64,000 bases of DNA from Silene latifolia. Taxonomy: Eukaryota > Streptophyta > Magnoliopsida > Caryophyllales > Caryophyllaceae. Where the stretch lies: positions 6,540,658 through 6,604,657 of the forward strand of contig NC_133538.1 in NCBI RefSeq assembly GCF_048544455.1, given 5' to 3'. Numbering within the stretch: position 1 is the stretch's first letter; every line of letters starts with the position of its first letter. A model generated the notes under the pieces. That model did not search any database. It was given only the letters and a program-made list of their open reading frames with translations, and had not been told where the DNA came from. Made by a program: the position numbers and the translations under genes. Below are positions 27,414 to 39,204 of this stretch, piece after piece.

Positions 27414-28679
27414 AGGGTTCTCATAAGTCTCTTACATCTTATGAGTCCATAAGTCCTTATAAGGACCTTAGGATGGAAGAGATGGAGGGATGAGATTACA
27501 TCTTGATGGAGGGCCACAAATCTCCCTCACTAATCCTGTATAACTCCTTCCTAATCTGTATAACTCCTTGCTCATTCTAATTCTCCCAACTCACTCACTC
27601 ATTATTCATTCCCTCACACTTCTCTCATCCCTCTTTCTCTCTCATTTTCCTCTCATTCTATCATCAAAAAAAAAACCAAATAAAAAAAAACTAAAAAAAC
27701 CAAAACAAAAACCAAAAAATAAACACAAATCCTCCACCAAAAACCAAAAAATAACAACAAATCCTACATAAATTCTCCACCACCGTCCTCCTTCTCGGTG
27801 ACCACCAACACACCACCACTAACCACCAACACAAAAACCCAGCCTCCCACCACTTCCGCCTCCCTCCATTCGATCTCCACTGCCACTCCCTCCATTCGAA
27901 CCCCACCATTGCAGCAACCACAACCCACCATGACCCAACGTCCTGCCACGCACGCCACCACGACCCAACACCGCCGCACTGACGACGCACCAACACCGCG
28001 ACAACAACTGTTCTCCCTCCTTTTTTTGTGTATTTCAGATCTGGGTATGGTAGGTTGTTGGTCGATTGTTGTTGGTTGTTGCGGCCGATGGTGTTGTTTG
28101 TGTATTTTTTTTTATTTGTTTTTCGATTTCTCTGTGTTTTTGTTAATTTTTTTTATATATTTTCAGATTTACTTAATTTTTGTTATTGTTATTTGTTTTT
28201 TTTTTGTTATTTGGTTATTTGGTTATTGTTATTGTTTTTTTTATATTTTCAGATTTACTTAATTTTTGTTATTGTTATTGTTTTTCGGATTTTTTTTTTA
28301 GATTTGTACTACTTTGCCAATATTGGATGTTAGTGTTTGGTTTTTTATTGGATGTTAGTGTTTCGGTTTTTTATTGGATTTTTTTTATATATATTTTTTT
28401 TTAGTAATTTCAGATTTGGTTTTTTATTGGATGTTAGTGTTATTTAATAATGGTTTTTTTTACATCTAGTATTGTTGGTTTAAATTTATTATTGTTGGTT
28501 TAAATTTAGTGTTGATTTTTTCATATTGTATTTCTTTTTCAGATCTAGTCTGATCTGTTTTTTTATTATTCATTAAGCACCATTTTTTTTAAAGATTTAG
28601 CTCTTTTTCTCATTATCCATATTATTTCTTTTTTTTTATTATTTGTTAATTTTCGTAATGATAATATTTTTTGAGATCT

Positions 28680-29460
28680 ATATGTGAAAAGAGAAAAGTT
28701 ACATTATTTACAACTAAAGTTATACCCTTGACATATTAAAGTTGTACTTTTTACGACTAAAGTTATACCATAAAATACAAAAGTTATAGATCTATTTTGT
28801 TATTATGGAGTTTTGTTTGGTTTTTTTTTTGCAAAATTATTGTTGGTTTTTTTTTTTTTTTTTTTGCAATTTTCAGTGTTACTACTTTCAGATCTAGAAT
28901 TGTTTATTTCTCTTTTTTTAAAGTTCATATATTTTGCTAAAGTTATACAATAATCAAAATAAAGTTATACTATTAGCCTCTAAAGTTATACTATTAACCT
29001 CTAAAGTTATACAATTTTGGACTAAAGTTATACGCTTTTACTTTCAGATCTAGAATTGGTTTTTATTTTTGGACTAAAGTTATAAAATTTTGGACTAAAG
29101 TTATACGATTTTGGACTAAAGTTATACGATTTTGGACTAAAGTTATACAAAAATGGACTAAAGTTATACAAATATGGAGTAAAGTTATACAAAACTGGAG
29201 TAAAGTTATACAGAAATGGACTAAAGTTATACCAATATGGACTAAAGTTATACAAATAAGGACTAAAGTTATACAAAAATGGACTAAAGTTACACAAATA
29301 TGGACTAAAGTTATACAAATAAGGACTAGAGTTATACAAAAATTGCTTAAAGTTATACAAATATGGACTAAAGTTATATAAATTAGGACTAAAGTTATAC
29401 AAATATGTACTAAAGTTATACAAATAAATACTAAAGTTATACAAACAGTACTTATATAAA
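28680..29460 (-). repeat. GTATAACTTTAGTCC minirepeat array, minus sense
   Basis: More than 25 copies of a roughly 20-22 bp unit whose core, on this strand, is GTATAACTTTAGTCC. Its translation gives a spurious Tyr/Asn/Phe-rich frame. Confidence 0.9.
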
Positions 29461-29624
29461 TTCAAATTTATAGTGTTGGTTTTTATTTGTTATTTTTTGT
29501 TTTTATACATATATTTTTTTTCATTTGTCAACAAAGAGAAATGAGAAAACAAAAGTTATACTTTCATTGAAGTTACACACATTTCTACTGGACTTATACA
29601 TTCGTTGAGTAGAAGTTATTCATG

Positions 29625-29925
29625 TCGTTATTTGTATAACTTTAGTCCATATTTGTATAAATTTAGTCCTTATTTGTATAACTTTAATCCATATTTGTAT
29701 AATTTTAGTCAATCTTTCTATGACTTTAGTCCTTATTTGTATAACTTTAGTCCATATTTGTCTAACTTTAGTCAATCTTTGTATAACTTTAGTCCTTATT
29801 TGTATAACTTTAGTCCATATTTGTATAACTTTAGTCAATTTTTGTATAACTTTAGACCATTTTTGTATAACATTAGTCCATAACAGTATAACTTTTGTCC
29901 ATAATTGTGTATACTTTAGTCATTT
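29625..29925 (+). repeat. GTATAACTTTAGTCC minirepeat array, plus sense
   Basis: About 13 copies of the same unit in opposite orientation to 28680-29460, so the two arrays can pair as a long hairpin. Confidence 0.9.
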
Positions 29926-30648
29926 TATATCATTTTTTTATAAAAATGTGAAATATATGATTAAAAATCAACAAATTATAAGAATTTTAATATAGCTAAG
30001 ATTAAAACAACAAATTTTATGAAAAATATTTTAGGAGATCTTAGATGAAAAAAAGTATATAAAAAAAAAACGATATTTAAAACCCGAAATCTTAAAAAAA
30101 AAAAAACGTATAACAAGAAGAGATTTGAAAAGAATAAATAACAACAAAAACCAACAAAAATTAACAAATAAAATAAACCGACCCCAAAGAACAAATGTAA
30201 CACAAAATCTGGAAAAAAAAAGGACGCAAAAAACCGAGACGCAAAATTTGAAAAAAAAACGTGGTTACAGAATTTACCGACGGCGGTGGTGGAGGGTGGC
30301 GGTGGGGGTGGGCGGTTAGTGGTGTCAGGTGGGATAGTGGTGGGTGGTGGTGAATGAGAAAGAGAGGAATGAATGATTTATATGGGTTTTTTTATTTATT
30401 TGGATTTTTTGGGTTTTTTAATTTATTTGGATTTTTTGGGTTTTATTTATTTATTTGGGTTTTTTGTTTTTTTGGATTTTTTGGGTTTTTTATTTTTTTG
30501 GGTTTGGGAGAGGAGATGAGTTTTGTGAGGGATTAGAAGGATGAGAGGAAAGGAAGTTATAGTGAGTTAGTGATTAATTAGAAGGATTAGTGAGGGAGGA
30601 GAGAATGCGTGATATTAGTCCATAAACACACTTTTTGGAGGTTGATCT

Positions 30649-31263
<615 letters not shown>

Positions 31264-31355
31264 AATCTAATCTAAGTATCAAGATTAGTCCCTTATTTTA
31301 AAATCAAACTAGAATGCTTCCCTACTTGACGTATTAATTTCACAAAAAAAGATTT

Positions 31356-31386
<31 letters not shown>

Positions 31387-32265
31387 TTACTCTCTCTTCA
31401 TTCCTCTCGTTTCCCCAATTTGGCAAAAAAAAGCACCTTTTTTCCCTCTTTCTGCACCTTCATCTCAATCACAATCATATATAGCACTAGTTCATCGAAG
31501 ATCTTGTTGTTTCCCCTTTAATTGAAGAATAGTTTTACCTAACAATGCTTCATTCATGTAAGTTTTATCAATCTCATAAATTAATTAATTATTCTCAATG
31601 TTTATCCAGTCTGTTTCCATAATATTAACCCTAATTCATCATGTACGATCTTTTTGGCTAATTCTTGTTGTTAGAAGCAAATAATTGCATTTGTATTGTT
31701 AACAACAATCTCATCGATTTACAGAAGTTTAGTTCATGTGTGATACTTTTTGGCTAATTGTGCAAATAGTGAAGATTATAATTAATAAGGATCTTGTTCG
31801 TCAATCGAGGTACTGCATATTAGCTTTAGTGTTTAATGATATTCTCTTTCTCAAAAATGGGAGTTTTTGACATTCTATATACAATTGTTTACGTGTCATT
31901 AGTTTTTCATGTTTGTTTACCCTAATTTAAAGAAAGTTGTATCCAAAAGATGGATACGTTGTGAAACGTATTTAATTGCCTCGGTAAAATTGGAAATATA
32001 ATACTCCATACCTTATTTATTCATTTAAGCTCTTAGTATCCTATGTGAATTTGTTTTATGTTGTTGCAACTCTGATAGTTCATTCAAGCCATTAAGAATC
32101 CTTTTAGTGTGTTTGTGATATTGTAAGTCATTAACGGAGACTGAAATGACTGGAGATTTAATGTATTTACCAACCTTTTTTATGAAACGACAAGCCGTTT
32201 TAGCGTTTCTATTACATATTTTAATAATGTAAGAAACATTTCAATGTACCTATGTCAAATTAGTA
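31264..32265 (+). other. AT-rich stretch, possible untranslated first exon
   Basis: A (CT)n tract lies at 31356-31382, followed by a C/T-rich leader, a TATATAGCAC word (31477-31486) and AACAATGCTTCATTCATGTAAGT near 31541-31563, which looks like a start codon followed by a splice donor. No downstream exon could be linked. I see nothing else supportable. Confidence 0.2.
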
Positions 32266-32359
32266 CTCCCCCCTTCATCTCAATCATTTGTTTACTTTGA
32301 TTAAAATACTTCTCACCAAGAATAAAAAAAAGGTAAACGAATGATTGGGACGGAGGGAG
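32266..32359. mobile_element. Stowaway-type MITE (94 bp)
   Basis: The ends CTCCCCCCTTCATCTCAATC and, inward from the right, CTCCCTCCGTCCCAATCATT pair as inverted termini, with TA on both sides. The whole element folds into a near-perfect hairpin. Confidence 0.9.
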
Positions 32360-32798
32360 TAACTTTTTATTATTTTAGTTTTTTGTTTGATTTATGGTAT
32401 TTTAAATAATTGTAGTGTAACTGTGTTTGTTTTTTTTAGGAAAAGTGGAGTTTTATTAATTCTCAAAAGCGAATAAGAAATTCAAAAACACAAGATCAGT
32501 GACCTACTCGAGTCCGCTATTCATCCAAATGCAGCTAGAATAATCTAGCGGCAAGAGATGAACCATTTTACGTGCCACATGATTAAAAGTAATTACGTCG
32601 AAAATATCAGCAATTTCACAAATTTCTCTTCCTATTAACGCAAAGTAATTAGCCAGGTAAACTCGTTTGATCATCATGTTAGCAAGTCGTAAACACTATG
32701 TTTCCACGGCCACTTTTTGCAACTCTTGTTGGATAGCCATATTGAGCCCAAATTCCATTGATTTAGCTTCAATAATTATAGGGCATCCACGGCTCAGG

Positions 32799-33602
32799 TG
32801 TAACACCCCGGCCCAAACCGGGTCGGGAGCGGTTACTTGTGATAGCTCACCAGGCTGTGTACATGGCCCACAGATCAACACGGGTCCTTTACAGCGCATT
32901 TTGTCCTCACTCATGCACATCCCGGAAACCTTCCCAGGAGGTCACCCATCCTAAGACTACTCTCAGTCAAGCACGCTTAACTTTGGAGTTCTTTCGCATG
33001 GATGACCATAAAAGAAAGTGCACTTTGTTGATATGAGTAATACATTCATTCCCTTTAAGCACTAGTCATTTAAGCCTATCACTGGACCTCTTCAATTACC
33101 GTGGGGTGTTACAGTAATCCCCACTTGAAGAACGCAACATCCTCGTTGCGCCTGAGAGCATAACCGCTAACCAAGAATCCTCCCCCGCTAGGTGTGTGAT
33201 CACAATGGAGCGTATAACCACTGCCTCCAGGAGCGTATCACAACTGCCTCCGATCAACACACGGTCGCAGGGTTGCTCTGATACCACTTGTAACACCCCG
33301 GCCCAAACCGGGTCGGGAACGGTTACTTGTGATAGCTCACCAGGTTGTGTACATGGCCACAGATCAACACGGGTCCTTTACAACGCATTTTGTTCTCACT
33401 CATGCCCATCCCCGAAACCTTCCCAGGAGGTCATCCATCCTAAGACTACTCTCAGTCAAGCACGCTTAACTTTGGAGTTCTTTCGCATGGATGACCATAA
33501 AAGAAAGTGCACTTTGTTGATATGAGTAGTACATTCAATCCCTTTAAGCACTAGTCATTTAAGCCTATCAGTGGACCTCTTCAATTACCGTGGGGTGTTA
33601 CA
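32799..33602 (-). mobile_element. TRIM-like miniature LTR retrotransposon
   Basis: The total is 804 bp: two LTRs of 315 and 314 bp (TGTAACACCCC ... GGGGTGTTACA), a 175-bp interior and a perfect target duplication TCAGG (32794-32798, 33603-33607). The minus-strand primer site TGGTATCAGAGC is at 33286-33275. It has no coding capacity. The two LTRs are very similar, which suggests recent insertion into the LINE remnant. LTR ends and primer type are like those of LTR-A and LTR-B, so it may depend on a related Ty3-type element. Confidence 0.93.
33133..33150 (-). promoter_or_regulatory. hairpin before the TRIM polypurine tract
   Basis: On the minus strand the stem CGCAAC/GTTGCG encloses GAGGAT (a seventh G-T pair leaves loop AGGA). 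The LTR begins 19 nt beyond, after the purine-rich AAGTGGGGATTA. Confidence 0.65.
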
Positions 33603-33659
33603 TCAGGAATCTGCTTGCAGCCCGCTCTAGACACTTCCCCATCCATTGTGTTGTTATTG

Positions 33660-34392
33660 TATACAATTAGGAATGTTTTAGTGTATCTATATGGGTATTT
33701 AGTGTAATTGTGTTAACAAATACTTCGTAGTATGTGTGGCTACTAATAATAATATGGCTATCTGATTTCTTCACAAAATGAAATGGTACCTAACTCTTTA
33801 ACATAATGGGTGGTTTTGTTTTTTTAACTCTATGGAACAGCTAGCGTGATATATCTTTTTCTAGGTAACTACTAATTTCCCTCTAAAGACGAAAAACAAA
33901 TTTCTTGTATACTTCATTAATTTCATCAATTTAGCTAAACAAGAGTATATGCTTTTTCTTTACACGAATGGAAGTTGAGAAGCATGATAAAAAACATATA
34001 TCACCAAAGCTTTTAATTACTTGCACATAATAATGGTCTTAAGATGTAAGATGTACTCTTTATGCTATAAACTATTATAGAAAACTTTTCCTTGTTTGTT
34101 GTATTAGTCCACTAGTGGAATTCTTAAATTTAAAAAAAAGGTCAAATTATGCTATATGAAACAATAGGTTTAATATGTTTTTTCATACCCAGTATGTTTT
34201 GGTATTTTGAAATTGTTTGTGCGAGGTTGTCGTCTGATTTAGATATGCATAGAATAGCCTTCTAAATGGTATGGTACTGTTATGGCAGAATGTAATATAT
34301 ATTTTACCTTTTTGTATGAATTTTTATGGATGTGATTAAATTGTTTTATGAAATTAAAGATCATATAATAGCATAAGTAATGATGTTTTGAA
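33660..34392. other. AT-rich stretch with no feature seen
   Basis: No frame, repeat or terminal structure that I can support. Confidence 0.4.
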
Positions 34393-34460
34393 AGCCGGTT
34401 AGCTCAAATGGTAGAGCATTGTGCACTGTACAAGGTACGGGTTCGACTCCCATATCGGTT
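34393..34460 (+). other. tRNA-like sequence, left copy
   Basis: The 68-nt segment folds as a tRNA: acceptor AGCCGGT with ATCGGTT (two G-T pairs), a D-arm GCTC...GAGC, and a perfect B box GGTTCGACTCC at 34440-34450. The anticodon loop lacks the invariant T at position 33 and the stem is weak, so it is not a working tRNA gene. It looks like a tRNA-derived (SINE-type) head and may keep a pol III promoter. Confidence 0.6.
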
Positions 34461-34469
34461 GTGAAGCTA

Positions 34470-36230
34470 CTGTGGACGTCGCCACCCGTAGCGCGGGCCA
34501 CCTAATCCAACCCTAAACCATTTCCCGTCCTAAAAGAATGGCAAGATTTTTGGGTGCAATAGCCATATCAGTGCATGACGTAGCCTTGTAGATGCATAAA
34601 AAGCAAAATATGTGCACTAAACAACCTTGTACATGCATGAAATATGTAAAATCCCGTTGTTACATTAAAATAAGCTAAGTGACAACAATATAGTGGGGTT
34701 GGCTAATCCTACCCTAAACCTTTTTTCGGCCTACTTAAAGACACTATTCCTCCAAAATTTAACTCGTTCCCATCATCCTTTCCCGTCTAAAAAGAATAGC
34801 AAGAAATCTGGGAGCAATAGCCGTATCAGTGCATAAAATAGCTTTGTAGATGCATGAAAAAGCAATATATGTACATTAAACAACCTGGTACATGCATGAA
34901 ATATGTGAAATCCATTCCCATCATAAGGGAAAGGGTTTAAGGTTAGATTAGGCGGCCCCGGGCCGCCTAATCTAACCCTAAACCCTTTCTCGTCCTAAAT
35001 TTTAGGAAACTCGTCCCCCTTGTTTGATTGGATTCCCATCGGAAAGGGTTCACTCTGCCCCTCTAGGGTGTCTATTGGTCTTAAATGCGTTCGAAAGACT
35101 TTTCAGCGGGGTTGGCTAATCCTACCCTAAACCCTTTTTCGGACTACTGAAGGCACTATTCTCCCAACTTTAAACCCGTTCCCATCATAATGGAAAGGTT
35201 TTAGGGTTGAATTAGGCGGTTACGCTACCGCCTAATAATCCAACCCGAAACCCTTTCCCTGTTAAAAAGATTGGCAAGAATTTTGGGTTTAATAGCCTTA
35301 TCAGTGCATGAAGTAACCTTGTAGATGAATGAAAAAGCAATATATGTGTATTAAATAACCATTTACATGCATTAAATATGTAAAATTTTGTTGTTACATT
35401 AAAATAAGCTAAGTGACAACAATATTGCCGTGGGGTTGACTAATCCTATCCTAAACCCTTTTTCGGCCTACTTCACATTATTTACTAAAATAAGGGAAAG
35501 GGTTTATAGTTGGATTAGATCGGTCCGCGTAGCGGTTTTCCTAATCCAACCCTAAGCCTTTTCCCGTCCAAAATTTTAGGAAACTATTCCCCCAGTTTAA
35601 ATCCGCCCCCTAAAAAGGTTCACTCTACCCCTTTAGGATGACTTTTGGTCTTGCGGTCGTTCGAATGACTTTTCCAGAAATGGGTTGAGGGTAGGATTAG
35701 CCACCGCCGGGTTGGCTAATCTTACTCTAAACCCTTTTTCGGCCTACTTAAGAAAACCAATTTAATTTCAAAACCTGTTCCTATAATAAGGAAAAGGGTT
35801 TAGGGTTGGATTAGCGGCTCCCCATAGCGGGCCACTTAATCCAACCCCAAACCCTTTCCCGTCATAAATTTTAGGACATTATTCCCCTAATTTTTATCCC
35901 CTCCCCTAAAAAAGAGTTCACTCTTCCCCTCTAGGGTGTCTTTTGGTCTTGCTTTCGTTTGAATGATAATAAGGGAAAGCATTTACCGTTGGATACGTGG
36001 TCCGCCTAATTCAACCCTAAACCCTTTCCCGTCCTATATTTTAGGACACTATTCCCCTAGTTTTAATCATGTCCCCTAAAAAGGGTTCACTCTTCCCCTC
36101 TAGGGTGTCTTATGGTCTTGCTCCCATTCGAATGATAATAAGGAAAAGGGTTTAAAATTGGACTGGGCGGACGCGGTAATGGTCCACCTTATCCAACCCT
36201 AAACCCTTTTCGTCCTAAATTTTAGGATAC
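34470..36230. repeat. array of foldback repeats related to the downstream satellite
   Basis: Several blocks of the form CCCTAAACCCTTT ... with inverted arms GGATTAGGCGG / CCGCCTAATCC alternate with AAGGGTTCACTCT and with a segment holding GTAGATGCATGAAAAAGC (about 34590, 34850, 35325). Copies are diverged. The same arms and the AGGGTTCAC word occur in the satellite at 51.4-53.6 kb and 62.2-64.0 kb. Confidence 0.75.
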
Positions 36231-36469
36231 CCGTTTGCTGTCGTTTGTCCCAATAATAATGGTAAGGATTTAGGGTGCATTAGACTTATCAATACATGAA
36301 GTAGCCTTGTAGATGTATGAAAAAGTAATCTATGTGCATTAAACAACCTTATACATGCATTAAATAAGTGTTCAATTTTCTCATATTTTTTGTCTTTAGG
36401 TGCATGATACGAAGTTGTATGTTCATTAAACAGGTCTTTGGTCAGTAAAAGAAATCTTTGGTATTTTAT

Positions 36470-36537
36470 AGCCAATATGTGAGTCGAACAGACATCTTGT
36501 GCATGGCACAATGCTCTCCCAATTGAGCTAATTGACT
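36470..36537 (-). other. tRNA-like sequence, right copy (inverted)
   Basis: The 68-nt minus-strand segment has acceptor AGTCAAT with ATTGGCT, D-arm GCTC...GAGC and a diverged B box (TGTTCGACTCA). It is a homologue of 34393-34460 in opposite orientation, so the foldback array lies between inverted tRNA-like ends. Confidence 0.6.
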
Positions 36538-36540
36538 TTC

Positions 36541-36995
36541 AAAATAAGTAAAACGTAAATATTTATAATGTAAAAACGACAATGATGTCATGACGATATT
36601 ATAAAATGATAAGTTCCGACACCTTTCTACGGAGAAACAAGGTGAGAGAGCTACTATTACTTTTCTCAATGAACTTAAGTAGTTCTTATAAAAGCTCTGG
36701 AGTAGAAAGGTATAAGAGGTATATCTAATCTATGACAAGTAATTTCATCACAATTTTAATACCCCTTTCATATGTTGTAAAAGTCGAGAAGATGTCCTAC
36801 ATTTATATCGCAAACATTGTCAACACTGGTACAGAAGAATCAAAGAATTAAATATATAACATGTTGAGGTCACGTAAATAATAGTAGAAACAAGGTTATT
36901 ACCCAATCTCTGAAAAATAACTATCGTCATTGATCCCAAAAATCACTAGGCTAGAAAAATAATTTTTGAAGAATTTAGTAGTTGTATAAACTAAA
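36541..36995. other. AT-rich stretch with no feature seen
   Basis: No frame or repeat that I can support. Confidence 0.4.
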
Positions 36996-37456
36996 GGCCC
37001 TGTTCTTTTGGACTTGAAGTCACTTAATTTAAGTTCACTTCAGATCCTATAAGTTCGATTCGATTCGAGATCGATCCTATAAGTTCTTCGAGATCCTATA
37101 AGTTCGATTCGATTCGATCCTATAAGTTCGATTTAGTTCGGATATTATAAGTTCGATTCAGATCCTATAAGTTCAGATTCGATTCGATTCAGATCCTATA
37201 AGTTCATTCGAGATCCTATACGTCACTTAATTTAAGTTCGATTCGAGATCCTATAAGTTCGATTCGATTCATTCGAGATCTTATAAGTTCAGTTCAGATC
37301 CTATAAGTTCAGTTAAGTTCAGATCCCTATAAGTTCAGTTAAGTTCAAATCCTATAAGTTCAGTTCAGATCCTATAAGTTCAGTTCAGTTCAATTCAGAT
37401 CTTATAAGTTCAGTTCCGTTCAGATCCTATAAATTTCAGTCCAAAAGAACAGGGCC
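36996..37456. mobile_element. MITE with perfect 19-bp inverted termini
   Basis: The ends GGCCCTGTTCTTTTGGACT and their exact complement at 37438-37456 bound the element. AAA lies on both sides and may be the target duplication. The interior is filled with minirepeats of AGATCCTATAAGTTCGATTCG and AGTTCAGTTCAG type. There is no coding capacity. Confidence 0.85.
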
Positions 37457-37681
37457 AAAGTCCTCTTAAACTTCTCAATTTATTATTTCTTTTCTTGAAC
37501 TTACAACATTCTCAGGAGATAGGAGTATAGTGAACTTGAGCTATCTACTATGAAATCCTTACAAAATCACAAATGTTAGGGAAGGGGGAGAAAAGAGATG
37601 AAACATAAATGTTTCATTCAATCTATCCTAACGAAATTCAGCGATCAACTAAGAACGAAAAGCTTTTGGGCGAGTCATGCC

Positions 37682-37765
37682 ACTCCCTATCATTTGTTTA
37701 AGTTTGATTAAAATATCCCTCTCAATGAATAAAAAAGGTAAATAAATGAGTGAGACGGAAATAGT
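37682..37765. mobile_element. decayed Stowaway-type MITE
   Basis: It is close in sequence to the element at 32266 (shared TTTGATTAAAAT and AATAAAAAAGGTAAA) with degraded termini ACTCCCTATCATTTG and GAGACGGAAATAGTA. Confidence 0.7.
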
Positions 37766-37956
37766 ATATTTCAAACACTCTTAGTCAAAATTATTACTAT
37801 GTATTTATAAATAAGTTTAGGTGTATTGAAATATGAAATAGACACCCGAAAATAACCACAACCTACCCAAAATGACAAAGTAAATTTCTCTATGAATAGG
37901 TCTTAAATTGACGAACCCCTCTGCCACTTGATGTGGGATCTGTCTTAGGAGCCTTC

Positions 37957-38904
37957 TCAAATGCATGGAACCGGCCTGGTTGACACAGTAGGTACCATAA
38001 AATCAGAAAAAAAAAATGTTATTTCCATCCCCAACAAAAAGAGTGAAGAGTAAAGAGTAGATAGATGGAGTACATAAATAAGAGCAATATCAGCAACAGA
38101 AGACAGACCGAGCTCGACAGTCGGAATAATATCTCCCTTAGTAAGATCAATCATGGTAGGAGCTCTGGTCATCCTCCGTGACAACGGTCTGGACATGGAC
38201 GCATCACCCCCGTTGGTGCTAGCCATACCGCTGCAACCTTGAATCGGAAATGGATGGAATTACTGGAAAATAAAAATGAAGAGGCAAAGAAATGGTGATG
38301 GTGGCGGTCGGAATATTAAAAAGGAAAGACATGCTTAGTGGGAGAAGTGGGGTATTCTAATGTATTGGTATTTGATAAAGTAAGTAAAAGTGTAGAGTTT
38401 ATTTTCCTATAAAGCTAGTAAAGAATTCCCAAACTATTTGTCTTGCTTTACTTCACTGGACAGTGGAGAAGCAAGGAAATAGAGGACTAATAATGTTTAT
38501 GAAAAATTAAGCAAAATTAGTAAACTTCAGCTCAGAATTATAATAAGACGGAACGAGGACTAATAATTACAAACAACGATGGAATAAGGCCTAATTTCAG
38601 ATTTTACTGCATATCAATTTAGGTTAAAAACTGAATTAGTTTAAGAAATTTGGCATAAAGTTTTGAACTTCAATATGTGAGAACTTGTCGAATTAGCTTA
38701 TAATTTTCCCTTACCCTAATTTCAATTTAGTACCCCAATTATATGTATATAAGCTCGAAACAAAAATTCGTTAACCCTAATTTGTTGACGAATTAACAAA
38801 TTCGAAACACATAAAATCAAAATGAAGAGAAATTAATATAGAAGTTAAACAAACCTCATCGAATTTTGATGTACGGTGAAATATTGTTCGCTTTGCATCT
38901 CCAT
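37957..38904 (-). CDS. possible two-exon gene fragment inside a MULE-like end
   Basis: On the minus strand a start codon at 38904 opens a short exon (to 38855) ending in a GT donor. A pyrimidine-rich acceptor ending GCAG is followed by an exon from 38230. The splice keeps frame and gives MEMQSEQYFTVHQNSMSGM followed by STNGGDASMSRPLSRRMTRA and so on, open to 37957. The last part (after about 38080) has a hydrophobic, low-complexity look and may be intron. I do not recognise the protein. The first exon lies about 230 bp inside a MULE-type terminus (39134), so the transcript could be element-encoded or a captured host fragment. A host gene promoter caught by chance is the alternative. Confidence 0.3.
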
Positions 38905-38969
38905 TGATCAAGGAAGCAGCAGATCGAATATTGAATCTTGTTCTTCAGTTGGAGGAAGCAGTTTGATGA

Positions 38970-39131
38970 TGGGGAGAGAAAAAAAAATTGGAGAGAAAAC
39001 TTGATTTGTTTAAATGATGGGGTTGGACAAAAAATGTGTAGGGTCTCAGCCTTTCATTTGTCTAAGATCTAAGGGTTATGAGAGGTTCTCACAGTTCTCA
39101 TTATTTTAGTGGTTCTCACCGGATTTCGACC

Positions 39132-39134
<3 letters not shown>
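38970..39134 (-). mobile_element. MULE-like terminus facing (TA)n
   Basis: Read inward on the minus strand it starts CAGGGTCGAAATCCGGTGAG and then has repeated GAGAACC words. It lies directly beside a (TA)n tract. The partner terminus was not found, so the element length is unknown. Confidence 0.5.

Positions 39135-39202
<68 letters not shown>
39135..39202. repeat. (TA)n microsatellite
   Basis: About 34 TA units between two MULE-like termini. Confidence 0.97.

Positions 39203-39204
<2 letters not shown>

Larger units (their letters stand above)
32436..33655 (-). pseudogene. LINE remnant: RNase H-like C-terminal domain and 3' end
   Basis: Excluding the TRIM inserted in it, the minus strand encodes pieces of the RNase H-like domain (RVT_3 type) found at the C-terminus of plant LINE proteins. 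Around 33650 there is MDGEVSRAG, which holds the first catalytic Asp. After the insertion come IIIEAKSMEFGLNMAI and further on FNHVARKMVHLL. The frame has at least one shift and several stops. The 3' end shows AATAAA and a short A-run on the minus strand (32436-32470), as in a retroposed copy. It is 5'-truncated, with no reverse transcriptase or endonuclease. An unrelated host gene with an RNase H domain is an alternative. Confidence 0.55.

Noticed and set aside
29028..29883. Long Tyr-Asn-Phe-Ser repeat frames on both strands
   Set aside because: They are translations of the GTATAACTTTAGTCC tandem arrays; the periodicity comes from the DNA repeat.
34393..34460. Functional tRNA gene
   Set aside because: The anticodon stem is weak, T33 is missing, and a diverged inverted copy exists at 36470-36537. 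A tRNA-derived repeat is a better reading.
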